Below are positions 40,596 through 49,395 of a stretch of DNA of 64,000 nt, in pieces; positions within the stretch are counted from its first letter, which is position 1; each line of letters begins with the position of its first letter. Position numbers and translations under genes: made by a program. This stretch comes from Pelotalea chapellei. GTDB taxonomy: Bacteria > Desulfobacterota > Desulfuromonadia > Geobacterales > Pseudopelobacteraceae. Location: the NCBI RefSeq assembly GCF_018531195.1, contig NZ_JAHDYS010000003.1, forward strand, positions 248,001 through 312,000, in the 5' to 3' direction. The notes beneath the pieces were generated by a model, which had not been told where the DNA came from, did not search any database, and saw only the letters and a program-made list of their open reading frames with translations.

Positions 40596-41820
40596 TATCG
40601 AATCCCCCCTCTTTCCAGTATTCACCAAGATTGCCTGATTCCTCCAAATAAGTTTTTAATGCTTTATAATCGTTTTTGCTCATATATTTATTTAACGGTT
40701 TTACAGTAGTGCCACTTTTTTCTGATTTTTTAACAAGTACAATATTATCAGGTTCAAGATGGTCTAAAACGAAATCTGAATGAGTGCTTATAATGATTTG
40801 TTTTTTCTTTGACTGTGTTTTTATTAGTTCAATAATGCTACTTAGCAAGCCGTGATGGATACATACTTCAGGCTCTTCAATCAACAACACTTTACTACTA
40901 TCTGTTAAAATATAGTACACTAGAGCCAATGTTTTGAAAGTTCCCTCAGACAACTGATTTGGTGATAAATTATTGCCGTCTATATTTATATTAGGTACGA
41001 CAAGTAACCTATTTTTCTCAATTTTATGTATTTTACCACCTGACCTCACCTCGTAAGAGCTTGAAGGCATCTCCACTTCAGTAAAAGAAATACTATCAAT
41101 CAAACCAATGCCATTACTATTTACTGCATTTATATATTTTTTGTAGGAGACTTCATCAGCTTTAAAGGATTTATATAAATCTAATATAAATTGATCGTGC
41201 GAAGTAGAATATCTTGTTCTTCTAACAGGCTTATTATCTTCTAATTCAATTGAAACTGGGCAGCGTGAAGGATCTGAAAATTGGCTAGCACTGTAATAGC
41301 TTATACTATTCAATAATTCGATAGCCTCCTTTATTAAAGGATATCTATTGATCTCGACTATTTTTTCAATATACTTGTGATTAAACCACCATCTACGGTG
41401 ATTAATCATTCGATTATCTGAAGTAATGTGACTTGATTCGAAATTAAGTACAAATTCGATCGGAATAACAAGCCATTCTGATTTTCCAGTGTAGTCTTTA
41501 AGATTACACTTTATCTCAGAAGAAATAACAAAATCTGTATTTTTTTCATCCGTATCATAGTTTATTCTGCCTTTTAAATACAGGCACTTATCGCCTTGCT
41601 CGATGTCAACACTAATTTTGCATGTATATGTAGAAAATTCAGTTTCTTGTATAGGAGAATACCTTATTCTACATGACTTCTTAAGCAACTGTATTCCATT
41701 TAGCACTGAACTTTTTCCTGCACCATTTATCCCAATTAGGCTTGTTAGCTCGGCATTAAATGGAACTGCTGTTTTAATGCACGACCTATATGCTTCTATG
41801 CAGAACCTCTTTATTTTCAT
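40588..41820 (-). CDS. AAA/ABC-type ATPase (AAA_15/AAA_21-like), putative defence sensor
   Basis: A 410-residue SMC/ABC-like ATPase. Walker A is GINGAGKSSVLNG at about 29-41; the signature-type region LSEGTFKTLALVYY leads into Walker B VLLIEEPEVCIHH, and the H-loop is IISTHSDFVLDHL. These are the features of the OLD/RecF-like ATPases of PARIS (AriA), AbiL, retron and Septu systems. No TOPRIM is fused; the separate small TOPRIM-like gene overlaps its 3' end. G7 precedes the ATG as RBS. Strongly AT-rich, so transferred independently of the element's replication genes. Confidence 0.85.
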   Translation of the reverse strand: MKIKRFCIEAYRSCIKTAVPFNAELTSLIGINGAGKSSVLNGIQLLKKSCRIRYSPIQETEFSTYTCKISVDIEQGDKCLYLKGRINYDTDEKNTDFVISSEIKCNLKDYTGKSEWLVIPIEFVLNFESSHITSDNRMINHRRWWFNHKYIEKIVEINRYPLIKEAIELLNSISYYSASQFSDPSRCPVSIELEDNKPVRRTRYSTSHDQFILDLYKSFKADEVSYKKYINAVNSNGIGLIDSISFTEVEMPSSSYEVRSGGKIHKIEKNRLLVVPNINIDGNNLSPNQLSEGTFKTLALVYYILTDSSKVLLIEEPEVCIHHGLLSSIIELIKTQSKKKQIIISTHSDFVLDHLEPDNIVLVKKSEKSGTTVKPLNKYMSKNDYKALKTYLEESGNLGEYWKEGGFDNE

Positions 41821-42229
41821 TTCCCCCCCTAATAACGTCTGTGGATCAAAATTCAGTAGTGGTACGCAGGTTCTTTATACAGGTATTTTTACTGCCGGTG
41901 GCAATATCAAAATTTGCCCCCGTTTAAGTAACACAGGAACCTAGCAATACATTCCTTCCATATCACATGAGGTCCTTCATATAAAGCAGATATCCACTTA
42001 GCCCGTGGCCGCCCCGATGGAGTGCGGAGGCCGGGTGCAGACCGGAGCAAACCAATGGGCGACGTTAAGGCCCGAAGCGAGCGAATGTGAGCCGGTAAGC
42101 GGAGCGATAGCAAAGCGTCGAGGGTTCTTCGGTATCAGTGTTCAATCGTCAAAAGTCTCCATCTTCATTATTTGATTTGTGGTATTCATGATAATCTGCC
42201 TGATAACATCAAAAATTTCCGGAGTCCGC
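41821..42229. other. 409-base divergent intergenic region with a GC-rich core
   Basis: It separates the leftward ATPase from the rightward unknown gene. The ends are AT-rich, but about 41998-42125 is GC-rich and full of repeated words (GGCCGCCCCGATGGAGTGC, GAAGCGAGCGAATGTGAGCC, AAGCGGAGCGATAGCAAAGC). This could be a structured RNA or an origin-like region for the element's Rep. No coding sequence was supported. Confidence 0.4.
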
Positions 42230-43174
42230 ATGCTTGCAGTTGAAAAATGGGCACAGAATAAACACCCACTTATTGCCCTGTTTGCCCCCCAGGTTGCCGC
42301 TTTTGCACGTGAAGCACCGGATATACTCAAGCACCAGAAAAGTCACAGGCTCTTGTCTCACACCTTTCCAGTCCCCGACCTGCCTTCCTGGCACGCCATG
42401 TACCGTTCACATCGGCGATACATCAACCCTTTCCTTGAAATGATCTTCCAGGCTTCGCCATATGCACGACATTTGATTGAATTCGGGGCGGCACTCCAAG
42501 ACATTCCCCGCCACCTGGAACAATTTAAAGAAAAGGGCATCAGTCCTGAACAGCTCAAAGAGGGGCAAGAGTACTTAAAAGAAATCTTGCAGATGTCTTT
42601 TGCCGAAATTCAGGGAGATTTAGACGACACTCCGCTTACACCGGAAGTACGTGCTGCAGTCCAGCAATACAAGGATAATGACGAAACGGCGCTTGCTTTC
42701 ATGTTCCTGGTAGCTTATCCCTGCTGGTTCCTATACAAGGAATGGCCCTCCAGGCTTTACCACAAGGCAATCAAGGGAGACACCACTGCCATTCATAAAC
42801 TATTACGCCTTGACCCCTTCACGCTCCATGATCCAGCAATCGGCAAACAAATTCAGCACATTCGAATTCATGGCCGCCAGAGCCTCTATGCGGAATTATT
42901 GGCCGCCCCATTAAAACCGGTCAGAGTCAAACTAACCAGTCGAACCATAAAAGACATGCTTGCCGGGGCTATATCTCTACTGGCTGAGGCTATCAAGCAA
43001 CCTCTCACATCAACAGACATTCGCGACCTCTTTGATGCTGTGGCCCAGGATGCCGACAAGCAAGAGATTGACACGAGCCTTCCTGAAAGCCAGGAAGCAT
43101 ACTCCAAAGTTATTCAGCGTAACCGGCCCGATTGGAAACCGCTGTTACAGCCCGGACAGAAGAAAGTGAAGTAG
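42230..43174 (+). CDS. Element-borne helical protein, function unknown
   Basis: A 314-residue protein from the ATG at 42230 (CCGGAG is 6 bases before it; the frame is open from 42179). It is mostly helical and soluble: FAPQVAAFAREAPDILK, ILQMSFAEIQGDL, one apolar stretch FMFLVAYPCWFLYKE, and a charged C-terminus. I recognise no family. It is first of the rightward row and 69 bases before rep, so a role in replication or control of the element is plausible. Confidence 0.65.
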   Translation: MLAVEKWAQNKHPLIALFAPQVAAFAREAPDILKHQKSHRLLSHTFPVPDLPSWHAMYRSHRRYINPFLEMIFQASPYARHLIEFGAALQDIPRHLEQFKEKGISPEQLKEGQEYLKEILQMSFAEIQGDLDDTPLTPEVRAAVQQYKDNDETALAFMFLVAYPCWFLYKEWPSRLYHKAIKGDTTAIHKLLRLDPFTLHDPAIGKQIQHIRIHGRQSLYAELLAAPLKPVRVKLTSRTIKDMLAGAISLLAEAIKQPLTSTDIRDLFDAVAQDADKQEIDTSLPESQEAYSKVIQRNRPDWKPLLQPGQKKVK

Positions 43175-43209
43175 TGTCCGGGTACACTCCCCGGCTGAAG
43201 AGTAAACCA

Positions 43210-43239
43210 CCTCCTAAGATTTCTACTTTTCTTAGGAGG
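43210..43239 (+). promoter_or_regulatory. Hairpin sequestering the rep ribosome binding site
   Basis: CCTCCTAAGA (43210-43219) and TCTTAGGAGG (43230-43239) are perfect 10-bp inverted arms with a 10-base loop. The right arm is the AGGAGG Shine-Dalgarno of the Rep gene, whose ATG is at 43244. In RNA the site would be paired, which should throttle Rep translation. Confidence 0.75.
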
Positions 43240-43243
43240 CAGT

Positions 43244-44536
43244 ATGAAAAACCAAAGCAACACCCCCGCCGAATGCAATCCCATTCCCGAAAACAGCAAT
43301 CATCTTCTTAATGTCAATTCTTCTGATGAAGCGGCAGGGTTCGCTGGCTCTGCCGGCACCCCTGCCGCAAGCTCGGAAGGATCCTTTTGCATGGCGTCAT
43401 CTGTAACACGCCATGCGCAAAACCCACCTGCTGAAAATTTCCAGTTCCTGCTCTGCGGTTTCGACTCTCTGGATCTCGGTTTGTTTGTCAAATGGGAAAC
43501 AAACTGGGAGGAGATTTGTTCTTCTCTCGAATCAAAAAAGCAAACTGCCCAGAACCAGAAAGGAATTACTGACACCACCGACATTGGCCGTGAATTTTTA
43601 CACCTGCCCAGCGGCAAACCACCAAACTACCGCTTTCATCTTCAGTTCCTGGAATATCATCTGTATCTCGCCTCTTCCAAAGAGTACGGCACCTCGCCCA
43701 ATGTCTATGTATCAATCAATTCCTCTGCACTTTGGCATTTAAAGATTGGCTGCCTCCTGGAACTGTTAGAGTTCGACCTGGCAAATTTCGGCGGCACAAT
43801 AGAGCGTGTTCAACCAAGCCGTGTCGATCTCTGTGCAGATTTCAGACTTGATGCTCCACTTAGCTTTCCCTTTCTGGAAACCCACCGAACAGCAAGAAGC
43901 CGCAAAACGGAAACCTTCATGGACGGCACCACTCTGGAAACCTTCTATTGTGGGGCTCCTGGGGCACCGATGCGGCTCCGTATCTATGACAAGGGCAAGG
44001 AAATATGCAAAAGCAATAAATTATGGTTTGCCGCTCTCTGGAATACGGACGACCTTACCGGCATTTGGCGGGTGGAATACCAGATCAGGCGTTCAGTGCT
44101 CCGCCAATTCCGAGTAAAGGACCTGGACGGCCTCCTAGAGATGCTCGGTTCAATCTGGCAATACCTCACCTCGGAATGGTTCTCTTTGCGAATCCCAGAC
44201 AACGACAAAGCAGAAAGGCGCACTGTTCATCCTTGGTGGCAGGCTGTTCAGGGATGCGGCGCTCTGCTTGGTGACAACATCGGAATAAAACGAATCTACG
44301 CCAGTGATGATGTGCAAAGCATCAAAGAGATACTGCCGCACGTGTTCGGCCGCATGATCACCATTGCCGCTCTCTCCGGCGTCAAGGAAAGAACAAAGTC
44401 AATCCATCACCTGTGCAAGCTTCTTTTTGACAGCACCGATGATGATAAGTTCAACGCAAAGTATCAGGAAAAACTGATCAAACTTGGCTATCGTGGAACC
44501 CTGGGAGGTGCTGAAGATGATTCCCTCCCCTTCTAG
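43244..44536 (+). CDS. Replication initiation protein (Rep_trans-type)
   Basis: A 430-residue protein. The core resembles replication initiation factors of the Rep_trans family: PSRVDLCADFRLD, MRLRIYDKGKEI, and GIWRVEYQIRRSVLRQF. The first 60 residues are low-complexity (Ala/Ser/Pro). Such proteins nick a double-strand origin to start rolling-circle replication. The ATG at 43244 follows a hairpin-buried AGGAGG. The 3' end overlaps the HTH gene start by 20 bases. The family call rests on these motifs; the catalytic tyrosine was not pinned down. Confidence 0.75.
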   Translation: MKNQSNTPAECNPIPENSNHLLNVNSSDEAAGFAGSAGTPAASSEGSFCMASSVTRHAQNPPAENFQFLLCGFDSLDLGLFVKWETNWEEICSSLESKKQTAQNQKGITDTTDIGREFLHLPSGKPPNYRFHLQFLEYHLYLASSKEYGTSPNVYVSINSSALWHLKIGCLLELLEFDLANFGGTIERVQPSRVDLCADFRLDAPLSFPFLETHRTARSRKTETFMDGTTLETFYCGAPGAPMRLRIYDKGKEICKSNKLWFAALWNTDDLTGIWRVEYQIRRSVLRQFRVKDLDGLLEMLGSIWQYLTSEWFSLRIPDNDKAERRTVHPWWQAVQGCGALLGDNIGIKRIYASDDVQSIKEILPHVFGRMITIAALSGVKERTKSIHHLCKLLFDSTDDDKFNAKYQEKLIKLGYRGTLGGAEDDSLPF

Positions 44537-44813
44537 TCTGGAGCTTCTGACTGTTGATCAATTCGCAGTGTTGCTCAAGGTATCCAGAACCACTGTGTTC
44601 CACCTTCTGAAAACTGGCGACCTCCAGGAAGGTGTTCATTACATTCGTCTCGGTCGAATTCTCCGCTTTCGCTGGCAAGAAGAATTACTTTTCAGAAAGA
44701 GGCCAGGGAACAAAAAGAAGACAGCCTCCAAGAAGCGACCAACAGCACCGGGACGATCGGCACCATCAGCAACGGCAGCGGTGAATTTGGATTATGGGGC
44801 TTTGACTGTATGA
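44517..44813 (+). CDS. Helix-turn-helix excisionase-like protein
   Basis: A 98-residue protein from the ATG at 44517 (GGGAGGTGCTGAAG before it). LTVDQFAVLLKVSRTTVFHLLKTGD then YIRLGRILRFRW is a MerR/HTH_17-type DNA-binding domain as in excisionases (Xis/AlpA). A basic tail follows (GNKKKTASKKRP). It starts 20 bases inside rep and lies 247 bases before the integrase. Confidence 0.8.
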   Translation: MIPSPSSLELLTVDQFAVLLKVSRTTVFHLLKTGDLQEGVHYIRLGRILRFRWQEELLFRKRPGNKKKTASKKRPTAPGRSAPSATAAVNLDYGALTV

Positions 44814-44995
44814 AAGGTCAGGCCGCAGGCCTCAATAACCATGGCGTGTGGGCCTTTGCTTTCACGCCATCCACAACCGCCTTTGCTTTTCCGTGTGCCG
44901 GTGCATTACCCGATGAGGCTGAATCGCGTAGAAGATGCCGGAATCACTGGCGCTGTCTCTCGCGGCCTCAACAACAGATTGTAAAGGGAAGTTAA
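44810..44995 (+). CDS. Possible small coupled ORF between xis-like gene and integrase
   Basis: A 61-codon frame starts with an ATGA overlap of the preceding stop (MKGQAAGLNNHGVWAF...). It has no family resemblance and no separate RBS. The interval also contains AGGCCGCAGGCCTC, a small palindrome. It may be a real coupled gene or simply leader sequence of the integrase. Confidence 0.25.
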   Translation: MKGQAAGLNNHGVWAFAFTPSTTAFAFPCAGALPDEAESRRRCRNHWRCLSRPQQQIVKGS

Positions 44996-45060
44996 AGCCG
45001 CTATGCTCCCTCTCGAACTTTTGGCACATCGAAGGGAGGGTAACGGAATGGAGTAATTAA

Positions 45061-46377
45061 ATGAGAGCAAGAAAGGGCACGCTAGCCCTGGAAACACCAG
45101 CAAAAGAAATAGGCAGCGTCAAGCGGCGCAAGGATTCGAAGAAGCTCTATGTGGACTTTTACTATTTTGGTCACAGGATCATCCGTTCCACTGAACTTGA
45201 TGACACCCCGGCCAATGAACAGAAAGTCAGAGACTTCCTCAATCGGATTACGGGACGGATAGAAGCGGGAACTTTCAAGTTTGCTGAAGCATTCCCAGGA
45301 TCAACCAGAAAGGAAAAGGCTTTCTTCACAAGCCTGGAAGGAAGGGAATATCATCCTGAGCCTCACCAGGTGCTTTTTGGAGATTACGTCAAAGAATGGA
45401 TGAAAACCGTCTTCCCTTCTTTCGGATCACCAACTAAGCACCGGGATTACCAGGAATCAATCAGGAAGATTCTACCTTACTTCCGCAACATGACCTTTCA
45501 CCAGATCACCGGCCAGGAGCTTTACAGATTCACCGAGTCACTGAAATGGAAGACCGGAGCCAACAAGGGCAAACCGCTGTCCCGGTCACGCAAGGTTAAT
45601 ATTCTGATTCCCTTCCGCGCTATCTGGAATGATGCCTGTGAGCATTACAGATGGGTGATAAAAAGTCCTTGTGACGGTATCCACAAGAAGCTGCCAAAGA
45701 CCGAGAAGAAAGAGCGCCTTGCCCTTCGGTTCCACGACTGGCAACTGTTCCTTGAAAACCTGGAAGAGCATTACAAGCCTATTGCAGAACTGATGATCCT
45801 GACCGGAATGATTGTTTCAGAACTTTCGGCCCTGACAAAAGACAGCATTCAGGGGGAATACCTGAAACTGACCTCTTCTTATGTGCTCAAGGAAGAGAAA
45901 ACCAGCATGAAGACCGCTTTCCGCAAGCGTGATATCTACATCACAGAGGCGATCAGGTCACGGCTGAACATTCTGACTGCAAGAGCAAAGACCCCTTTCC
46001 TTGTAACAAGCAGTCGAGGAACCAGACTGAACAGCACCGACTTTGCCAAAGTATGGAAGAAAGCGGTGGATAAAGCCGGGATAGCTCCAATGACCTCCTA
46101 TATTGCACGACACTCTTTCGCCGCCTGGAGCCTTACCATTGGAATCAATCATCTTCGACTTGTAAAGCTCATGGGGCATGCATCTAAGCAAATGGTGTTT
46201 GAGGTGTACGGGAATTACGTGGAAGGTCTTGAAGAGGATGCGGAAGCGATTTACCACTACTTCGGCCAGGACTTCATCATGCCCCGGAAAAGCAAAAGCC
46301 CGATACCGTTTAGATACAGTACCGGGCACAGTGCGGGGTTCGATGCTGCTAACTTATCAAACCCATTAATGATTTAA
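45061..46377 (+). CDS. Tyrosine integrase (DUF3596 arm-binding type)
   Basis: A 438-residue recombinase. An N-terminal DUF3596/arm-binding module covers about 15-75 (SVKRRKDSKKLYVDFYYFG, GRIEAGTFKFAEAFP), a SAM-like core-binding domain about 105-200, then the catalytic domain: box I TGMIVSELSALT, box II YIARHSFAAW, LMGHASKQMVFEVYGNY with the nucleophile Tyr. The usual Arg of box I is Ile here. It ends at the tRNA-Gly 3' end, as expected for its target site. RBS GGAG lies 7 bases before the ATG. Confidence 0.93.
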   Translation: MRARKGTLALETPAKEIGSVKRRKDSKKLYVDFYYFGHRIIRSTELDDTPANEQKVRDFLNRITGRIEAGTFKFAEAFPGSTRKEKAFFTSLEGREYHPEPHQVLFGDYVKEWMKTVFPSFGSPTKHRDYQESIRKILPYFRNMTFHQITGQELYRFTESLKWKTGANKGKPLSRSRKVNILIPFRAIWNDACEHYRWVIKSPCDGIHKKLPKTEKKERLALRFHDWQLFLENLEEHYKPIAELMILTGMIVSELSALTKDSIQGEYLKLTSSYVLKEEKTSMKTAFRKRDIYITEAIRSRLNILTARAKTPFLVTSSRGTRLNSTDFAKVWKKAVDKAGIAPMTSYIARHSFAAWSLTIGINHLRLVKLMGHASKQMVFEVYGNYVEGLEEDAEAIYHYFGQDFIMPRKSKSPIPFRYSTGHSAGFDAANLSNPLMI

Positions 46378-46452
<75 letters not shown>

Positions 46453-46525
46453 TTGGTGAGCATGTATAAATGCCAAGAGATCGCAGTTTTGTCAACAGTT
46501 AATTGGCCGTGACAGCTGCGCCAAT

Positions 46526-47914
46526 CTAAACGATATGCTTGATGAAGAAGTCTTTGACCTGCTCCAGGTCGGCATCCATCAGGTCACAGCGGGTCGGTTT
46601 GCCGTGCAGAGCAGCTATCCCGGGTGGAATGGGCGTGGCCGCGCTGGTGGCTTTTTCCACCGCTTCTCCGAATTTTGCAGGATGGGCCGTGGCGAGGCAT
46701 ACACGTGCAATATCCGCAGGTAGCAGGTCCAGTGCCGCCCGCACGCCTACTGCTGTGTGCGGATCAAGAATGTAGCCGGTTTCCCGATTAAAGCTGCCGA
46801 TGGTTTCTAGTGTTTGGGCCTGATCCACCGAAGCGGAAGCAAAGTCAGCCTGCACACGAGCCATTTCTTCACTCGAAAAGGTAATACGCCCCTGCTCCTT
46901 TAGTTGGGTAAAAGCACCCCGCACACGAGCGGAATCTTGGTTGTAGAGATAAAAAAGGTAGCGTTCAAAATTGGAGGCCAGCTGAATATCCATTGAGGGT
47001 GATGCAGTGGATACAACGTCTGAAAGCGAGTAATCACCATCGTTGACGAAGCGGGTCAGGATGTTGTTTTCATTGGTGGCCAGCAGCAGCTTATCAATAG
47101 GCAGTCCCATCTTCTTTGCAACATACCCGGCAAAGATGTCGCCAAAGTTTCCGGTAGGAACGGAGAAGGAAACCTTCCGCTCATCTTCATCTGTTACACG
47201 CAGCCAGGCATAGAAATAATAGACAACCTGAGCCAGCACGCGTGCCCAGTTGATGGAGTTAACTGCACCGAGGGAATATTTTTTCTTGAATTCAAGATCG
47301 TTGAAGAGCGCCTTGACGATGTCCTGGCAATCATCAAAAGTTCCGCTTACGGCGATGTTATGCACGTTTGCATCGGTAACGGTGGTCATCTGCAGGGCCT
47401 GAACCGGGGACGTTTTACCATGGGGATGCAGGATAAAGATGTTGATCCCCTTCTTGCCGCGCACACCGTGAATGGCAGCACTGCCGGTGTCGCCGGAGGT
47501 TGCGCCGATGATGTTGAGTTGCTCATTTCGCTCGGCGAGGATGTATTCAAACAAATTGCCGAGGAACTGGAGCGCCACGTCCTTGAATGCCAGAGTGACA
47601 CCATGAAACAGTTCCAGAATATAAACGCCGTCGTGTTTGACCACCGGGGTTATTTCCGGATGGCTGAAGGTCGCGTAAGAGCGATTGATCAAATCCTTGA
47701 GGTCTGCAGGCGGGATGTCATCGACGAATCCCGAGATAATGTGAAAGGCAAGCTCTTGATAGGAAAGAGAGCGCCACTCTTCCAACTGCTGACGGCTGAC
47801 CTGAGGGTATGCTTCCGGAAGCAGCAAACCACCATCTGTTGCCAGTCCCATCATGACAGCGTCTTTGAAGGCGATCGGCTGGATTCCGCCGCGGGTGCTG
47901 ATATAGTGCATCAA
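46526..47914 (-). CDS. thrC: Threonine synthase
   Basis: A 462-residue PLP enzyme of the long (class I, E. coli/yeast-like) type: N-terminal YISTRGG, the PLP lysine in TLAFKDVALQ and IIGATSGDTGSAAIHGVRG. The C-terminal part has GNFGDIFAGYVAKKMGL and TAHPAKFGEAVEKA. It converts O-phosphohomoserine to threonine. Monocistronic by appearance: tRNA-Gly lies downstream and a YdcF gene diverges in spacing by 66 bases upstream. RBS GAGAGGTTACCTTG precedes the ATG. Confidence 0.95.
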   Translation of the reverse strand: MMHYISTRGGIQPIAFKDAVMMGLATDGGLLLPEAYPQVSRQQLEEWRSLSYQELAFHIISGFVDDIPPADLKDLINRSYATFSHPEITPVVKHDGVYILELFHGVTLAFKDVALQFLGNLFEYILAERNEQLNIIGATSGDTGSAAIHGVRGKKGINIFILHPHGKTSPVQALQMTTVTDANVHNIAVSGTFDDCQDIVKALFNDLEFKKKYSLGAVNSINWARVLAQVVYYFYAWLRVTDEDERKVSFSVPTGNFGDIFAGYVAKKMGLPIDKLLLATNENNILTRFVNDGDYSLSDVVSTASPSMDIQLASNFERYLFYLYNQDSARVRGAFTQLKEQGRITFSSEEMARVQADFASASVDQAQTLETIGSFNRETGYILDPHTAVGVRAALDLLPADIARVCLATAHPAKFGEAVEKATSAATPIPPGIAALHGKPTRCDLMDADLEQVKDFFIKHIV

Positions 47915-47980
47915 GGTAACCTCTCTTGCGAAGTAAATGATCGGTAAATATAACAGAAAGGGATCGGATTGAAAAGAGGT

Positions 47981-48595
47981 TCACCCGCCAGAAGAGACAG
48001 AAAGCACTCCCTGGCGGAGTTCTCCGGGAGCCATCAGGAAAAATGCCCGAAACATGCAGTATTTATAGAATTCGCTGAACAGCAGGGAAAAGCTGCCGCC
48101 ATGATTCCACCAGGTTTCCTTCAGATTCTTTGTATCAACCGGATGGGGATAAATGGCAATATCCTTGGGCAAAGCATTGCGCAAAAGGATTGAAGCCCTT
48201 TTCATGTGGTAGCGCGAGGTGATGAGTTTGATGGAGCGGATGTTTTTCTGTACGATTACATCACGTCCGTAAATGGCATTCTCCAAAGTGTTGCGTGAGT
48301 TTTTTTCCAGGATCACGCCTTCGGAAGATGGATCGCCCTGCCTTGGCCGATAGAGATCTGAACGACGCACTGATGGATCGACCCCGATAAGGAAAAGCCA
48401 CGCAGCTTTGCCTTCGCGATACAACCGCACTCCCTCCTCTACCCTCCCCTTGCCGCCAGCCAGTACGACGATCGCATCGGCCTTTACCTCACGAGGGCGA
48501 TAGGAAAAGGTTTTATAGGTAAAATCTATAAATAGAATTGCGACCACAACCAGTGCAATTAACAGCAATGTAAGCAAAGCCTTGATGATCTTCAT
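47981..48595 (-). CDS. YdcF/DUF218 family membrane-anchored protein
   Basis: About 204 residues from the ATG at 48595 (frame open to 48622, RBS unclear). One N-terminal membrane helix (LLTLLLIALVVVAILFI) is followed by the DUF218 fold: ADAIVVLAGGKGRVEEGVRLYREGKA, GVILEKNSRNTLENA and ITSRYHMKRASILLRN. DUF218 proteins such as SanA/ElyC affect envelope integrity. Likely a periplasmic-facing enzyme of unknown substrate. Confidence 0.85.
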   Translation of the reverse strand: MKIIKALLTLLLIALVVVAILFIDFTYKTFSYRPREVKADAIVVLAGGKGRVEEGVRLYREGKAAWLFLIGVDPSVRRSDLYRPRQGDPSSEGVILEKNSRNTLENAIYGRDVIVQKNIRSIKLITSRYHMKRASILLRNALPKDIAIYPHPVDTKNLKETWWNHGGSFSLLFSEFYKYCMFRAFFLMAPGELRQGVLSVSSGG

Positions 48596-48678
48596 AGGTA
48601 ATCCGGAAGTTTTCCCTTGCAACCTTGGGGCGGATCTGATAAAAAATGTTTTTCAGAATTTAACGGAGGAATAACTAT

Positions 48679-48870
48679 ATGTCGAGAATTTGTGAAATCT
48701 GCGGTAAAGGTCCCAGCTTCGGTAACAACGTGAGCCACGCTAACAACAAAACCCGTACCGTATGGTACCCGAACCTTCAGAAGGTTAAAGCAGTGAGAAA
48801 CGGCAACGTCAGATCCATCAAGGTCTGCACCCGTTGCATCCGCTCCGGCCACGTAACTAAAGCGCTCTAA
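48679..48870 (+). CDS. rpmB: 50S ribosomal protein L28
   Basis: A 63-residue L28 with two cysteine pairs (CEICGK and CTRC), the zinc-binding form. [19 protein letters not shown] is the core signature. RBS GGAGGAATAACTAT precedes the ATG. A terminator follows at 48899. It is alone, without rpmG. Confidence 0.95.
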   Translation: MSRICEICGKGPSFGNNVSHANNKTRTVWYPNLQKVKAVRNGNVRSIKVCTRCIRSGHVTKAL

Positions 48871-48898
48871 GGGCAACTTACAACAGTTTGCAGTTTTT

Positions 48899-48930
48899 AG
48901 CCGCGGTGCATTTATTGCCCGCGGCTTTTG
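48899..48930 (+). terminator. Terminator after rpmB
   Basis: Stem AGCCGCGG / CCGCGGCT with a 12-base loop, then TTTTG, 28 bases after the stop. Confidence 0.7.
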
Positions 48931-49008
48931 CCGCTTATTCATCCGATTTACACACCTTCTGCCCAATCAATTCCCCAATCGACAATTCGAATACTACGAA
49001 GCAACCTG

Positions 49009-49395
49009 CTATTCCTGCACCCTGGCTATGACTTCAATTTCAAGCAGTGCACCACGCGGCAGACTTTTAACGGCTACTGTCGAGCGCGCCGGTTTGTGAG
49101 CAGCAAAGCAGCTGCCGTATATCTCGTTTACTTCCGTAAAATAAGCCATATCGACCAGAAAGATGGTGCTCTTGATTACATCGTCAAATCCTGCCCCGGC
49201 AGCAGCGAGTGTAGCTTTGATATTGGCCATCACCTGTCTTGCCTGACCACCCACATCTTCCCCGACCATTTCACCTGTAGCGGGATCAAGGGGTATCTGT
49301 CCGGAGCAGAATAGCAATCCACCTGCCTGAACAGCCTGGGAATAGGGACCTATTGCTGCTGGAGCCTTATCAGTTGCAATCGATTTCAAGTTCAT
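49009..49395 (-). CDS. ridA: RidA family reactive imine/enamine deaminase
   Basis: A 128-residue RidA. Typical blocks: AIGPYSQAVQAGGLLFCSGQIPLDP, split here as AIGPYSQAV, LLFCSGQIPLDP, then VFLVD-like VDMAYFTEVN and PARSTVAVKSLPRGALLEIEVIA with the catalytic Arg in the ARSTV box. It hydrolyses 2-aminoacrylate-type imines. Its ATG overlaps the TGA of spoT by two bases. Confidence 0.93.
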   Translation of the reverse strand: MNLKSIATDKAPAAIGPYSQAVQAGGLLFCSGQIPLDPATGEMVGEDVGGQARQVMANIKATLAAAGAGFDDVIKSTIFLVDMAYFTEVNEIYGSCFAAHKPARSTVAVKSLPRGALLEIEVIARVQE

